Shown piece by piece: positions 6,554 through 12,544 of a stretch of DNA of 14,147 bases (positions are counted from its first letter, which is position 1; every line of letters starts with the position of its first letter). Under the pieces are notes generated by a model, which saw nothing but the letters and a program-made list of their open reading frames with translations, made no database searches and had not been told where the DNA came from. The stretch is from positions 1-14,147 of the forward strand of contig URRT01000036.1 in the NCBI GenBank assembly GCA_900550355.1. Direction: 5' to 3'. The position numbers and the translations under genes are program-made. The stretch is from an uncultured Collinsella sp. (lineage in GTDB: Bacteria > Actinomycetota > Coriobacteriia > Coriobacteriales > Coriobacteriaceae).

Positions 6554-7702
6554 CTACTCGTCGTCATCATCGAGCATGGCGGAACCATCGATGGCGTAAA
6601 GCTCGTCAAACTCCTCAGGCGCAGGCTGATCGGTCAGCTCGACCTCGGACGGAGCATCGTCATCAAACTCAAGCCCGCAGGCAAGGCGGACCTTATGCTC
6701 AATCTCATCGGCGCAATCGGGGTGTTCGCGCAGGAAAGCCTTGGCGGCCTCGCGACCGTTGCCGAGCTTGTCCTCGCCATAGGCAAACCAGGAGCCCATC
6801 TTCTTGCAGATGCCGCACTCGACAGCCATGTCCAGAATCGAGCCCTCCTTAGAGATGCCCGTACCGTACATGATGTCGAACTCAGCAGAACGGAACGGAG
6901 CTGCCACCTTGTTCTTAACGACCTTGGCGCGCACGCGGTTACCGATAACCTCGTCCTTAAGCTTAATGCTGTCGATACGACGAATGTCGATACGCACCGA
7001 AGAGAAGAACTTAAGGGCGCGGCCGCCCGTCGTAGTCTCGGGGTTGCCGAACATGACGCCGATCTTCTCACGCAGCTGGTTAATGAAGATGCACGTCGTG
7101 TTGGACTTGGACAGCGAGCCGGCGAGCTTGCGAAGAGCTTGGCTCATCAGGCGAGCCTGAAGACCGACCGTAGTGTCGCCGATTTCTCCCTCGATCTCGG
7201 CACGCGGGGTCAGCGCGGCGACGGAGTCGACGACGATGGCATCGATGGCGCCGGAACGCACGAGCATGTCAACGATCTCGAGCGCCTGCTCACCCGTATC
7301 GGGCTGGGAAATGAGCACCTCGTCGATATCCACGCCGATGCGCGCGGCATACGTGGGATCGAGCGCGTGCTCGGCATCGATAAATGCCACAACGCCACCC
7401 ATTGCCTGGGCCTCGGCCAGGATCTCGAGCGAAAGCGTCGTCTTACCGGAGGACTCGGGACCGTAGATCTCGACGATTCGGCCGCGCGGCACGCCGCCGA
7501 TACCCAGCGCGGCATCGAGGGCCAGGGCGCCCGTGGGAATGGCCTCGACCTCGAGCTCGGGACCACCGTCGCCGTACCTCATGATGGAACCCTGGCCGAA
7601 TTTCTTCTCGATCTCGGCCTTGGTGGTGGCGATCATCTCATCGCGCTCTTTACCCGTCGTGCGAGCATGAACGGTACGTACGGGACCTGAATTCTTGGCC
7701 AT
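6554..7702 (-). CDS. recA: Recombinase RecA
   Basis: RecA forms ATP-dependent filaments on single-stranded DNA, catalyses strand exchange and triggers LexA self-cleavage. The 382-residue protein has Walker A GPESSGKTT (81-89), Walker B IVVDS (156-160), loop L1 near EGEIGDTTVGLQARLMSQALRK, the NQLREKIGVMFGNPETTTGG stretch covering the L2 region (208-227), and the C-terminal domain ending in a strongly acidic tail (SAMLDDDDE). No intein or break is present. The N-terminal extension of about 25 residues before the first conserved helix is a little long. A longer frame opens 7 codons earlier, but AGGAGG at 7710-7715 lies 7 nt before the ATG at 7702. The gene has an SOS-type promoter and leads recX. 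Confidence 0.99.
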   Translation of the reverse strand: MAKNSGPVRTVHARTTGKERDEMIATTKAEIEKKFGQGSIMRYGDGGPELEVEAIPTGALALDAALGIGGVPRGRIVEIYGPESSGKTTLSLEILAEAQAMGGVVAFIDAEHALDPTYAARIGVDIDEVLISQPDTGEQALEIVDMLVRSGAIDAIVVDSVAALTPRAEIEGEIGDTTVGLQARLMSQALRKLAGSLSKSNTTCIFINQLREKIGVMFGNPETTTGGRALKFFSSVRIDIRRIDSIKLKDEVIGNRVRAKVVKNKVAAPFRSAEFDIMYGTGISKEGSILDMAVECGICKKMGSWFAYGEDKLGNGREAAKAFLREHPDCADEIEHKVRLACGLEFDDDAPSEVELTDQPAPEEFDELYAIDGSAMLDDDDE

Positions 7703-7709
7703 GAATAGC

Positions 7710-7715
7710 CCTCCT
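7710..7715 (-). promoter_or_regulatory. Shine-Dalgarno of recA
   Basis: A full AGGAGG lies 7 nt before the ATG at 7702. It settles the start against the longer open frame. Confidence 0.9.
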
Positions 7716-7732
7716 CTTAACAACCTGCATCG

Positions 7733-7761
7733 ATAATAAACGAACGGCTGTTCGTGGTCAA
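7733..7761 (-). promoter_or_regulatory. recA promoter
   Basis: On the minus strand TTGACC (-35, 7756-7761) is followed after 17 nt by TATTAT (-10, 7733-7738); each hexamer matches consensus at five of six positions. Transcription should start near 7726, about 24 nt before the ATG at 7702. The spacer contains the SOS-type palindrome at 7741-7754. Confidence 0.85.
7741..7754. promoter_or_regulatory. LexA (SOS) operator of recA
   Basis: CGAAC-GGCT-GTTCG has perfect 5-bp arms and matches the Gram-positive/actinobacterial LexA box CGAAC-N4-GTTCG. It sits between the -35 and -10 hexamers, where a bound repressor would block RNA polymerase. Placement and match make SOS control of recA-recX very likely. 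Confidence 0.88.
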
Positions 7762-7919
7762 CCGTTCAGGCCAATCATATGCAGGCGGTCTTTCCAAAAC
7801 CCAACCAAACGCCGACCAAACACTGACCAAATGCTTGACCACAAAGGACCAAATATGAACAAGGCAGGCAAAAATACATCTACAACCAGCACAAACGCCA
7901 ATGAGCCTAAGGTCCCCAT
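7758..7919 (-). CDS. Possible small membrane protein (53 residues), doubtful
   Basis: A minus-strand frame runs from ATG at 7919 to TGA at 7758 in the cinA-recA gap. Residues about 4-26 are hydrophobic (LGSLAFVLVVDVFLPALF) and would form one membrane helix, followed by a Trp/Arg-rich segment (WSVFGRRLVGFWKDR). This layout recalls small SOS-linked or type I toxin peptides, but no family is recognised. Against it: GGAG lies directly against the ATG with no usable spacing, the start lies just past the cinA terminator with no clear promoter, only 28 of 53 codons end in G or C, and its hydrophobicity follows from the T-rich 11-bp repeats, whose spacing is not a multiple of three. Chance is the more likely explanation. 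Confidence 0.2.
   Translation of the reverse strand: MGTLGSLAFVLVVDVFLPALFIFGPLWSSIWSVFGRRLVGFWKDRLHMIGLNG
7793..7853 (-). repeat. Phased TTTGGTC direct repeats upstream of recA
   Basis: On the minus strand the 7-mer TTTGGTC, or a near copy, recurs: 7847-7853 (exact), 7837-7843 (TGTGGTC), 7825-7831 (exact), 7814-7820 (exact), 7803-7809 (TTTGGTT), and a degenerate TTTTGGA at 7793-7799. Steps are 10, 12, 11, 11 and 10 bases, so all copies face about the same side of the helix. The array lies about 65-130 bases upstream of the predicted recA transcription start. It may be a binding array for an activator or a nucleoid protein. No known element is recognised. Confidence 0.75.
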
Positions 7920-7927
7920 CTCCACAA

Positions 7928-7951
7928 TTAAGGGGCTCGGAGGCCCCTTAA
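7928..7951 (-). terminator. Intrinsic terminator after cinA
   Basis: TTAAGGGGC and GCCCCTTAA form a perfect 9-bp stem around a 6-nt loop, 7 nt past the cinA stop. Minus-strand RNA ends CCCCUUAAUUGUGG, a short U-containing tail. It closes the ftsK-to-cinA unit and separates it from recA. On the plus strand no U-run follows, so it acts mainly on the minus strand. Confidence 0.8.
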
Positions 7952-7958
7952 AACACGT

Positions 7959-8489
7959 CTATTCCATAGAATTGAGCACAAGGGCAATGCGACCCAATGC
8001 CTCCGTGACCGCATGGGCACGAACACACGAACGGTCACCCTCATAGTGGCAGCGCACAAAGTCCACGACCGGCACGCCCCCATCGGCGGAACGATGCGCC
8101 CAGCCAATATAGAAAGTGCCCGCCGGATCGTCCTCAGTACCACCGCCGGGGCCGGCATAACCCGTTGCGCTCACTGCAATATCGCTCTGGTACAGCTCCA
8201 GCGAACCCGACGCCATCTCGCGCGCAGTCTGGTGCGACACCGCAGTGTAGCGGTCGAGCGTCTCCTGCTCAACACCCAGCACGCGATGCTTAATCTCATC
8301 GCAGTAGGTCACCGCACCGCCACGCAGCACCGCCGAGGCACCAGGGATATCGGCGATCGTCGAGGCGATCATGCCAGCTGTCAGAGATTCAGCCGTCGAA
8401 ACCGTCACACCACGAAAGCTTGCACGCTCAACAATATCGCGTGCGAGCTCTTCGTTATGCGCGGCAATCTGCTCAAATGATTCCGTCAT
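7959..8489 (-). CDS. pncC: CinA C-terminal domain protein / NMN amidohydrolase (PncC)
   Basis: The 176-residue product is the stand-alone CinA_C domain. It shows the VSTAESLTAGM motif (30-40), IPGASAVLRGGAVTY (48-62) and GYAGPGGG (110-117), all conserved in nicotinamide-nucleotide amidases that turn NMN into nicotinate mononucleotide in NAD recycling. The N-terminal molybdopterin-binding-like (COG1058) domain of full-length CinA is absent, which is common for PncC. It follows pgsA by 12 nt and is the last gene before a terminator; recA lies beyond. The pgsA-cinA-recA order is widespread, and in some Gram-positives cinA is co-expressed with recA in competence. Here the terminator separates them. 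The ATG at 8489 has only a weak Shine-Dalgarno. Confidence 0.92.
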   Translation of the reverse strand: MTESFEQIAAHNEELARDIVERASFRGVTVSTAESLTAGMIASTIADIPGASAVLRGGAVTYCDEIKHRVLGVEQETLDRYTAVSHQTAREMASGSLELYQSDIAVSATGYAGPGGGTEDDPAGTFYIGWAHRSADGGVPVVDFVRCHYEGDRSCVRAHAVTEALGRIALVLNSME

Positions 8490-8501
8490 GCCTACCAGGA
8501 C

Positions 8502-9140
8502 CTAGACGGAAAAGACTATCTTGCGGCAGTTCCAGAAGTACTGGGCGCCCGAGATAACGGTCAAGACAACGGCAACGGCATACAGGAAGCGCGACACCGA
8601 GTAGATGCCGAGCGTCAGCGCCACCGGGCCAAGGTGCAAGCCGGCCATAGCAAAAACGCACAGGTAACCGCAGATGGAAACCATCGTGGTTGCCGTCTTG
8701 TACTTGCCGAGCTTATCGGCTGCAACGACCACACCGGCCGCACTCGCGACCATGCGCAGGGCGCTCACCAGCAGCTCGCGGAACAGGATAATGAACACGG
8801 ACCACACGGTCACCGCGCCAAAATCCAAGAACAGCAGCAAGGCCGAGAACACCAGCAGCTTGTCGGCGATGGGGTCCAAGAACTTGCCGAAATCGGTGAT
8901 CTCGTTACGCGAGCGTGCCAGATAACCGTCGACCTTATCGGTGCACGACAGGATCACATACAGAATGAAGGCAGCGGCGGCGAGCGGGCCGTCAAAGATG
9001 CTCCAATCCGTACCGGCAACACTCGTGTGAGACAGAGCCGAGACGATCATGAACACCGGGATAAAGACGATGCGAACGCACGTCACGATGTTGGCGGGCG
9101 TCCAGACACTCGTCAGTTCCTTATTGCTCTCGTTTGCCAC
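8502..9140 (-). CDS. pgsA: CDP-diacylglycerol-glycerol-3-phosphate 3-phosphatidyltransferase
   Basis: PgsA joins CDP-diacylglycerol and glycerol-3-phosphate to make phosphatidylglycerophosphate, the committed step to phosphatidylglycerol and cardiolipin in the membrane. The 212-residue protein has several membrane helices and the full CDP-alcohol phosphotransferase signature D-x2-D-G-x2-A-R-x8-G-x3-D-x3-D at residues 68-93 (D68, D71, G72, A75, R76, G85, D89, D93). The start is GTG at 9140, supported by AGGAG (9147-9151) 6 nt upstream; the rimO stop TAG is part of that Shine-Dalgarno. WTPANIVTCVRIVFIP near the N-terminus is typical of PgsA. A phosphatidylinositolphosphate synthase is possible in principle, but the signature context favours PgsA. 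Confidence 0.93.
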   Translation of the reverse strand: MANESNKELTSVWTPANIVTCVRIVFIPVFMIVSALSHTSVAGTDWSIFDGPLAAAAFILYVILSCTDKVDGYLARSRNEITDFGKFLDPIADKLLVFSALLLFLDFGAVTVWSVFIILFRELLVSALRMVASAAGVVVAADKLGKYKTATTMVSICGYLCVFAMAGLHLGPVALTLGIYSVSRFLYAVAVVLTVISGAQYFWNCRKIVFSV

Positions 9141-9149
9141 GACGCTCTC

Positions 9150-10499
9150 CTACTCCACAACATGACCGATAAGCTCATAGCAGAAGCTATCGGTAAACTC
9201 GACAGTCAGAATATCGCCCACGGACGCCTCGCTGGCGTCCAGATGCACCGCTCCATCGGAATCGGGCGCCTGGAACCAGGCATGGCCGATCAGCTCGGCG
9301 CCGTCCTCGGTCTCTTCGATACCGTCGACGATCACCTGGGCGCGCTCGCCCACATGGGCGGCGGTGGCGGCAAAACCGAGCGACTCGGCCAGGTCCATGG
9401 CCTCCTGGGCGCGCTCGAGCTTGACCTCTTCGTCGACCTGACCCTCCATCTTAGCGGCCAGGCTGCCCTCCTCCTGCGAGTAGGCAAAGACGCTCGTGTA
9501 GTCAAAGCCGACGGTGTCCATAAAGTCGATAAGGTCGCGGAACTCGTCGTCGGTCTCGGTCGGGAAGCCGACCATGGCCGTGGAACGGATCACGATGCCG
9601 GGGATACGCTCACGAAGGTCGCGGAACAGATCCTCGAGCTCCTGGCGCGAACCGGAGCGACGCATGGCCTTGAGAATGCGCGCGTCGCAGTGCTGCACGG
9701 GGATATCGATATAGGGCAGCACCTCGGGCGTATCACGAATGGTCTCAATGAGCTCGTCAGTCATGCCCTCGGGCTGCAGATAGAGCACGCGGACCCAGAC
9801 GTTGTGCGGGCGCACGGCCTCGGCGACGGCACACAGCAGCTGCGCCAGATTGCGCGGCGAGCCATCGGCGACGTCCTCGTCGGCAAAGTCGGTACCCCAG
9901 ATGCCCGTGTCCTGGCCGATCAGCACGATCTCGCGCACACCGCCGGCAACCAGGTCGCGCACCTCGGAGATGATGCTCTCGGCATTGCGCGAATGATAGC
10001 GGCCGCGGATATAGGGAATCATGCAGAAGCTGCAGAAACGGTTGCAGCCATCGGAAATCTTGACGTAAGCGACAGCACCCTCGACGGTACGTTTGACCTG
10101 CGGGATATAGGCTGCAATCTCACGCTCGACACCCAGCACGCCATCGATGACCGCCACGATGCCATCTTCCTCGTCGGCCTTCACAAAGGCAGCGACCTCG
10201 GGCAGCTCGTCAGGCAGGTCATCGCCATAGCGCGACGGCACGCAGCCGCACATGACGATGGGGCAAGAACGAACGCCGTCCTGAACCTCGTTGGCGAGCT
10301 CGAGCGTGGTCTCGATGCTCTCGGACGTTGCGGAGGCGAGGAACGAGCAAGTATTGACGATGGCGATGTCGGCATCCTGCGGGTCGAATGCCTCCTCGTA
10401 GCCCGCGGCGGTCAAAAGAGAACGCATGCGGTCGGTGTCAACCTCGTTCTTAGCGCACCCGAGGGTGATGTAGAGCACGGAGCCCAACGGTGTATCCAT
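9150..10499 (-). CDS. rimO: Ribosomal protein S12 methylthiotransferase RimO
   Basis: RimO is a radical-SAM enzyme that methylthiolates an Asp of ribosomal protein S12 (Asp89 in E. coli numbering). The 449-residue product starts with the UPF0004 domain, where LGCAKNEVDTDRM (C15) is the RimO signature, followed by NTCSF (C51) and MCGC (C84/C86). The radical-SAM CNRFCSFC motif gives C152, C156 and C159. A TRAM-like domain covers about 383-449 and is acidic, as in RimO proteins that bind a protein rather than tRNA. It is a clear paralogue of the miaB product in this window. The ATG at 10499 has AAAGGA about 12 nt upstream, rather distant. It follows yajQ by 27 nt and precedes pgsA by 9 nt. Confidence 0.96.
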   Translation of the reverse strand: MDTPLGSVLYITLGCAKNEVDTDRMRSLLTAAGYEEAFDPQDADIAIVNTCSFLASATSESIETTLELANEVQDGVRSCPIVMCGCVPSRYGDDLPDELPEVAAFVKADEEDGIVAVIDGVLGVEREIAAYIPQVKRTVEGAVAYVKISDGCNRFCSFCMIPYIRGRYHSRNAESIISEVRDLVAGGVREIVLIGQDTGIWGTDFADEDVADGSPRNLAQLLCAVAEAVRPHNVWVRVLYLQPEGMTDELIETIRDTPEVLPYIDIPVQHCDARILKAMRRSGSRQELEDLFRDLRERIPGIVIRSTAMVGFPTETDDEFRDLIDFMDTVGFDYTSVFAYSQEEGSLAAKMEGQVDEEVKLERAQEAMDLAESLGFAATAAHVGERAQVIVDGIEETEDGAELIGHAWFQAPDSDGAVHLDASEASVGDILTVEFTDSFCYELIGHVVE

Positions 10500-10526
10500 G
10501 TTGGAGAGCGGTCCTTTCGATTGATA

Positions 10527-11024
10527 TTAGCGGTAGTTGGTGAACTGCAGCGGCTGGCCGTAGTCCTGGTCGCGCAGGAACTGGATCACGGTCTGCAACG
10601 CGTCCTTCGAAGCAGAGGAAACACGCAGCTTGTCGGCCTCGATGGTCACCTTGACCTTGAGCTTTTGATCCTTGATGTCCTTGTTGATCTTCTTGGCGGT
10701 CGCCTGGTCGATACCCTCGACGATATGGCCGAGCACGCGCACGGTGCCGCCCGATGCCGCCTGCGGAGCATCCCACGAGACAGCCTTGAGGTCGATGCCG
10801 CGCTTGATGAGCTTGGAGCTCAGCACGTCAACAATCTGTTTGGAGACAAAGTCGGCCGGGGCGTTGATCGTAAAGAGCTTCTCGCCCTTCGAAAGCTCGA
10901 TCGTGGCGCCGGAATCCTTAAGGCCATAGCGCTGGGAAATCTCGCGCGTGGTCTGCTGGAAGGCGTTGTCGACCTCTTGCATGTTGACCTCGGACACGAC
11001 GTCGAAGCTGGAATCTTTAGCCAT
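10527..11024 (-). CDS. yajQ: YajQ family nucleotide/nucleic-acid-binding protein
   Basis: The 165-residue protein has the typical YajQ (UPF0234) pattern: SSFDVVSEVNMQEVDNAF at the start, a central TINAPADFVSKQIVDVLSSKLIKRG, KINKDIKDQKLKVKVTIEADKLRVSSASKDALQ, and a final FLRDQDYGQPLQFTNYR. The fold in the family is two RRM/ferredoxin-like domains; members bind RNA or nucleotides and some bind cyclic di-GMP. The exact role here is unknown. The ATG at 11024 has AAGGA (11031-11035) 6 nt upstream. It sits 26 nt after the rodZ-like gene and 27 nt before rimO. Length and end-to-end resemblance are normal. Confidence 0.95.
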   Translation of the reverse strand: MAKDSSFDVVSEVNMQEVDNAFQQTTREISQRYGLKDSGATIELSKGEKLFTINAPADFVSKQIVDVLSSKLIKRGIDLKAVSWDAPQAASGGTVRVLGHIVEGIDQATAKKINKDIKDQKLKVKVTIEADKLRVSSASKDALQTVIQFLRDQDYGQPLQFTNYR

Positions 11025-11038
11025 GATGTTTCCTTTCG

Positions 11039-11067
11039 CGTACGAGCGGCCTAGTAGCTATCGTACG
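11039..11067. repeat. Inverted repeat across the rodZ-like stop
   Basis: CGTACGA and TCGTACG form a perfect 7-bp stem around 15 nt, bracketing the stop codon of the rodZ-like gene and lying just before the yajQ Shine-Dalgarno. No U-run follows on the minus strand. A processing or translational-attenuation stem is possible; chance is also possible. Confidence 0.45.
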
Positions 11068-12544
11068 AATTGTCGGTAGAATCGGTGGGTGTCTGACCGT
11101 CAGTTGCGGTATCGGCGCCATCCGTGGACTGGGCATCGGTACCATCGGTGGTGTCGGTACCATCAGAACTTTCACCATTCTCGGAATCAGTCGTCTCCTT
11201 CTTAGGAACGGTGATCGTCACACGAGCCACGCCCGAGGTCTTGGTATCGTAACGGACCTTTTCACCGTTCTTGGTAACGGTAACATCGGAAGGCTTGGAC
11301 GTGGTGATCTCGATCGAGGACTCGGGCGTGTACTCCTGCTCAAAGGGGCCAGTCGCCTGAGCGCCATAGACCGACTTGCCGTCGACCTTGATCTCAATCC
11401 ACGCGGTCTTTCCCTTGGCAACGGAAACTTTGATCTTCGTGACCTCGTTCTCTTCCTTCTTGGCCGTCGTCTTGGTAGCGTCCGAATCAGTCGACTCATC
11501 CGTCGGCTCATCGGTGTCTTCGTCCTCGTCGACCGTTTCGGTCTTCTTAGAAGACTTCTTGGTCGTCGTCTTGGTAGCAGTGGGCGCCTCGGGCGTGGTC
11601 TCGGGCGCCGAAGATGCGCAGCCGCGCAGAAGCACCACGATGAGCACGATCAGCAGCAACGCCACGGCACCGATGCCGGCGTAGACGATACGCGGATCGA
11701 GCCCGTTGTTTTGAGGAGTACGGGATCCGCCGCGTCCACGACCGGAACTGCTGCGGCCGCCTCCCTGAGGCATACGACCACGATTGCTATCGGAACGGCC
11801 GCGATAGCCGCCCTGGCCCTGAAGGCTGCGCTGACCCGAGCGGGGCGCAAGTTCACCGCGGCCTTGATAGCCACGTTGGCCCGAACGCGGAGCCGAAGAG
11901 CGCTGGCCATACGGCTGTGATTGAGAGCGAAGACGCGGCGTCACCTGCGTGGTATCGGCATCCGCATAGCCACCGCGAGAGCGTCCGGTGGAGACACCAC
12001 GGTGACCGCGATCTGAATAGCCGCCGTCGCCGTAGCCGGCACGAGGGTCACGCGCCACGCCGCGGGCAGCGGGAAGTGCACGGTCCTCGGGCATCGGCGT
12101 ACTGCGGAACCGGTCACGCTGTGAGCGAATCTCCTCGCCCGAACCCGTCTCAGTAATATAACCGGCCTGCTGAGGACGCTGTCCATAGCGGGTCGAACGA
12201 CCGCCCTGAACCATCAGGAAGCGCCCGTTATCGACCGAGGAACGCGAATTGACGTAGCCGGCGGCGTCCTGAAAACGACCGCCCTGCTGCGACGTTTCGC
12301 GTTCGTATGCCATCAGGTCGTCAAAGTAGGCATTGACGACCTCGCGCGGATTGAGGCCCAAAAAGCGAGCATAGCTCGAAATCATGCCCTGTGCATAGCC
12401 GCGCGGCGGCATCGAAGCAAAGTTACCGGTCTCGAAAAACTCGATGATCTGCGGCCTGATTTTGATGGTGTTGGCGACCTGCTGAATGGAAAGGCCCATT
12501 CGGCGACGCTGCTCGAGCAGCATGTCACCAAAGCGTGCAGCCAT
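11051..12544 (-). CDS. RodZ-like HTH membrane protein with long disordered linker
   Basis: The 497-residue protein begins with an HTH_25/RodZ-type helix-turn-helix (about 5-75: GDMLLEQRRRMGLSIQQVAN, then PPRGYAQGMISSYARFLGLNP). In RodZ this domain contacts MreB and helps set cell shape. From about 85 to 283 comes a low-complexity Arg/Gly/Ser/Gln-rich region with a repeated APRSGQR (about 218-224 and 233-239) and RGG-like runs. One membrane helix follows (about 287-307), then a Thr/Lys/Glu-rich stretch, a compact beta-rich domain (about 368-448, DUF4115-like: TAWIEIKVDGKSVYGA), and an acidic Ser/Thr/Asp/Gly tail (about 450-497). Start: ATG at 12544 overlaps the ftsK stop (TGATG) and has GGAGG 6 nt upstream at 12551-12555. 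The linker is far longer than in ordinary RodZ. Confidence 0.85.
   Translation of the reverse strand: MAARFGDMLLEQRRRMGLSIQQVANTIKIRPQIIEFFETGNFASMPPRGYAQGMISSYARFLGLNPREVVNAYFDDLMAYERETSQQGGRFQDAAGYVNSRSSVDNGRFLMVQGGRSTRYGQRPQQAGYITETGSGEEIRSQRDRFRSTPMPEDRALPAARGVARDPRAGYGDGGYSDRGHRGVSTGRSRGGYADADTTQVTPRLRSQSQPYGQRSSAPRSGQRGYQGRGELAPRSGQRSLQGQGGYRGRSDSNRGRMPQGGGRSSSGRGRGGSRTPQNNGLDPRIVYAGIGAVALLLIVLIVVLLRGCASSAPETTPEAPTATKTTTKKSSKKTETVDEDEDTDEPTDESTDSDATKTTAKKEENEVTKIKVSVAKGKTAWIEIKVDGKSVYGAQATGPFEQEYTPESSIEITTSKPSDVTVTKNGEKVRYDTKTSGVARVTITVPKKETTDSENGESSDGTDTTDGTDAQSTDGADTATDGQTPTDSTDNSYDSY

Noticed and set aside
6695..7690. A 331-codon plus-strand open frame opposite recA
   Set aside because: Antisense to recA, which is intact and canonical, and no motif is seen.
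7855..8046. Plus-strand frame starting MNKAGKNTS with an AAAGGA 6 nt upstream
   Set aside because: It reads straight through the cinA terminator stem and then antisense into cinA; composition is not protein-like. The Shine-Dalgarno match arises from the repeat array.
8634..11054. An 806-codon plus-strand open frame spanning pgsA, rimO and yajQ
   Set aside because: It is wholly antisense to three well-recognised genes, crosses their junctions, and has a leucine/glycine/histidine-rich composition typical of the reverse complement of GC-biased codons. No domain is recognisable.
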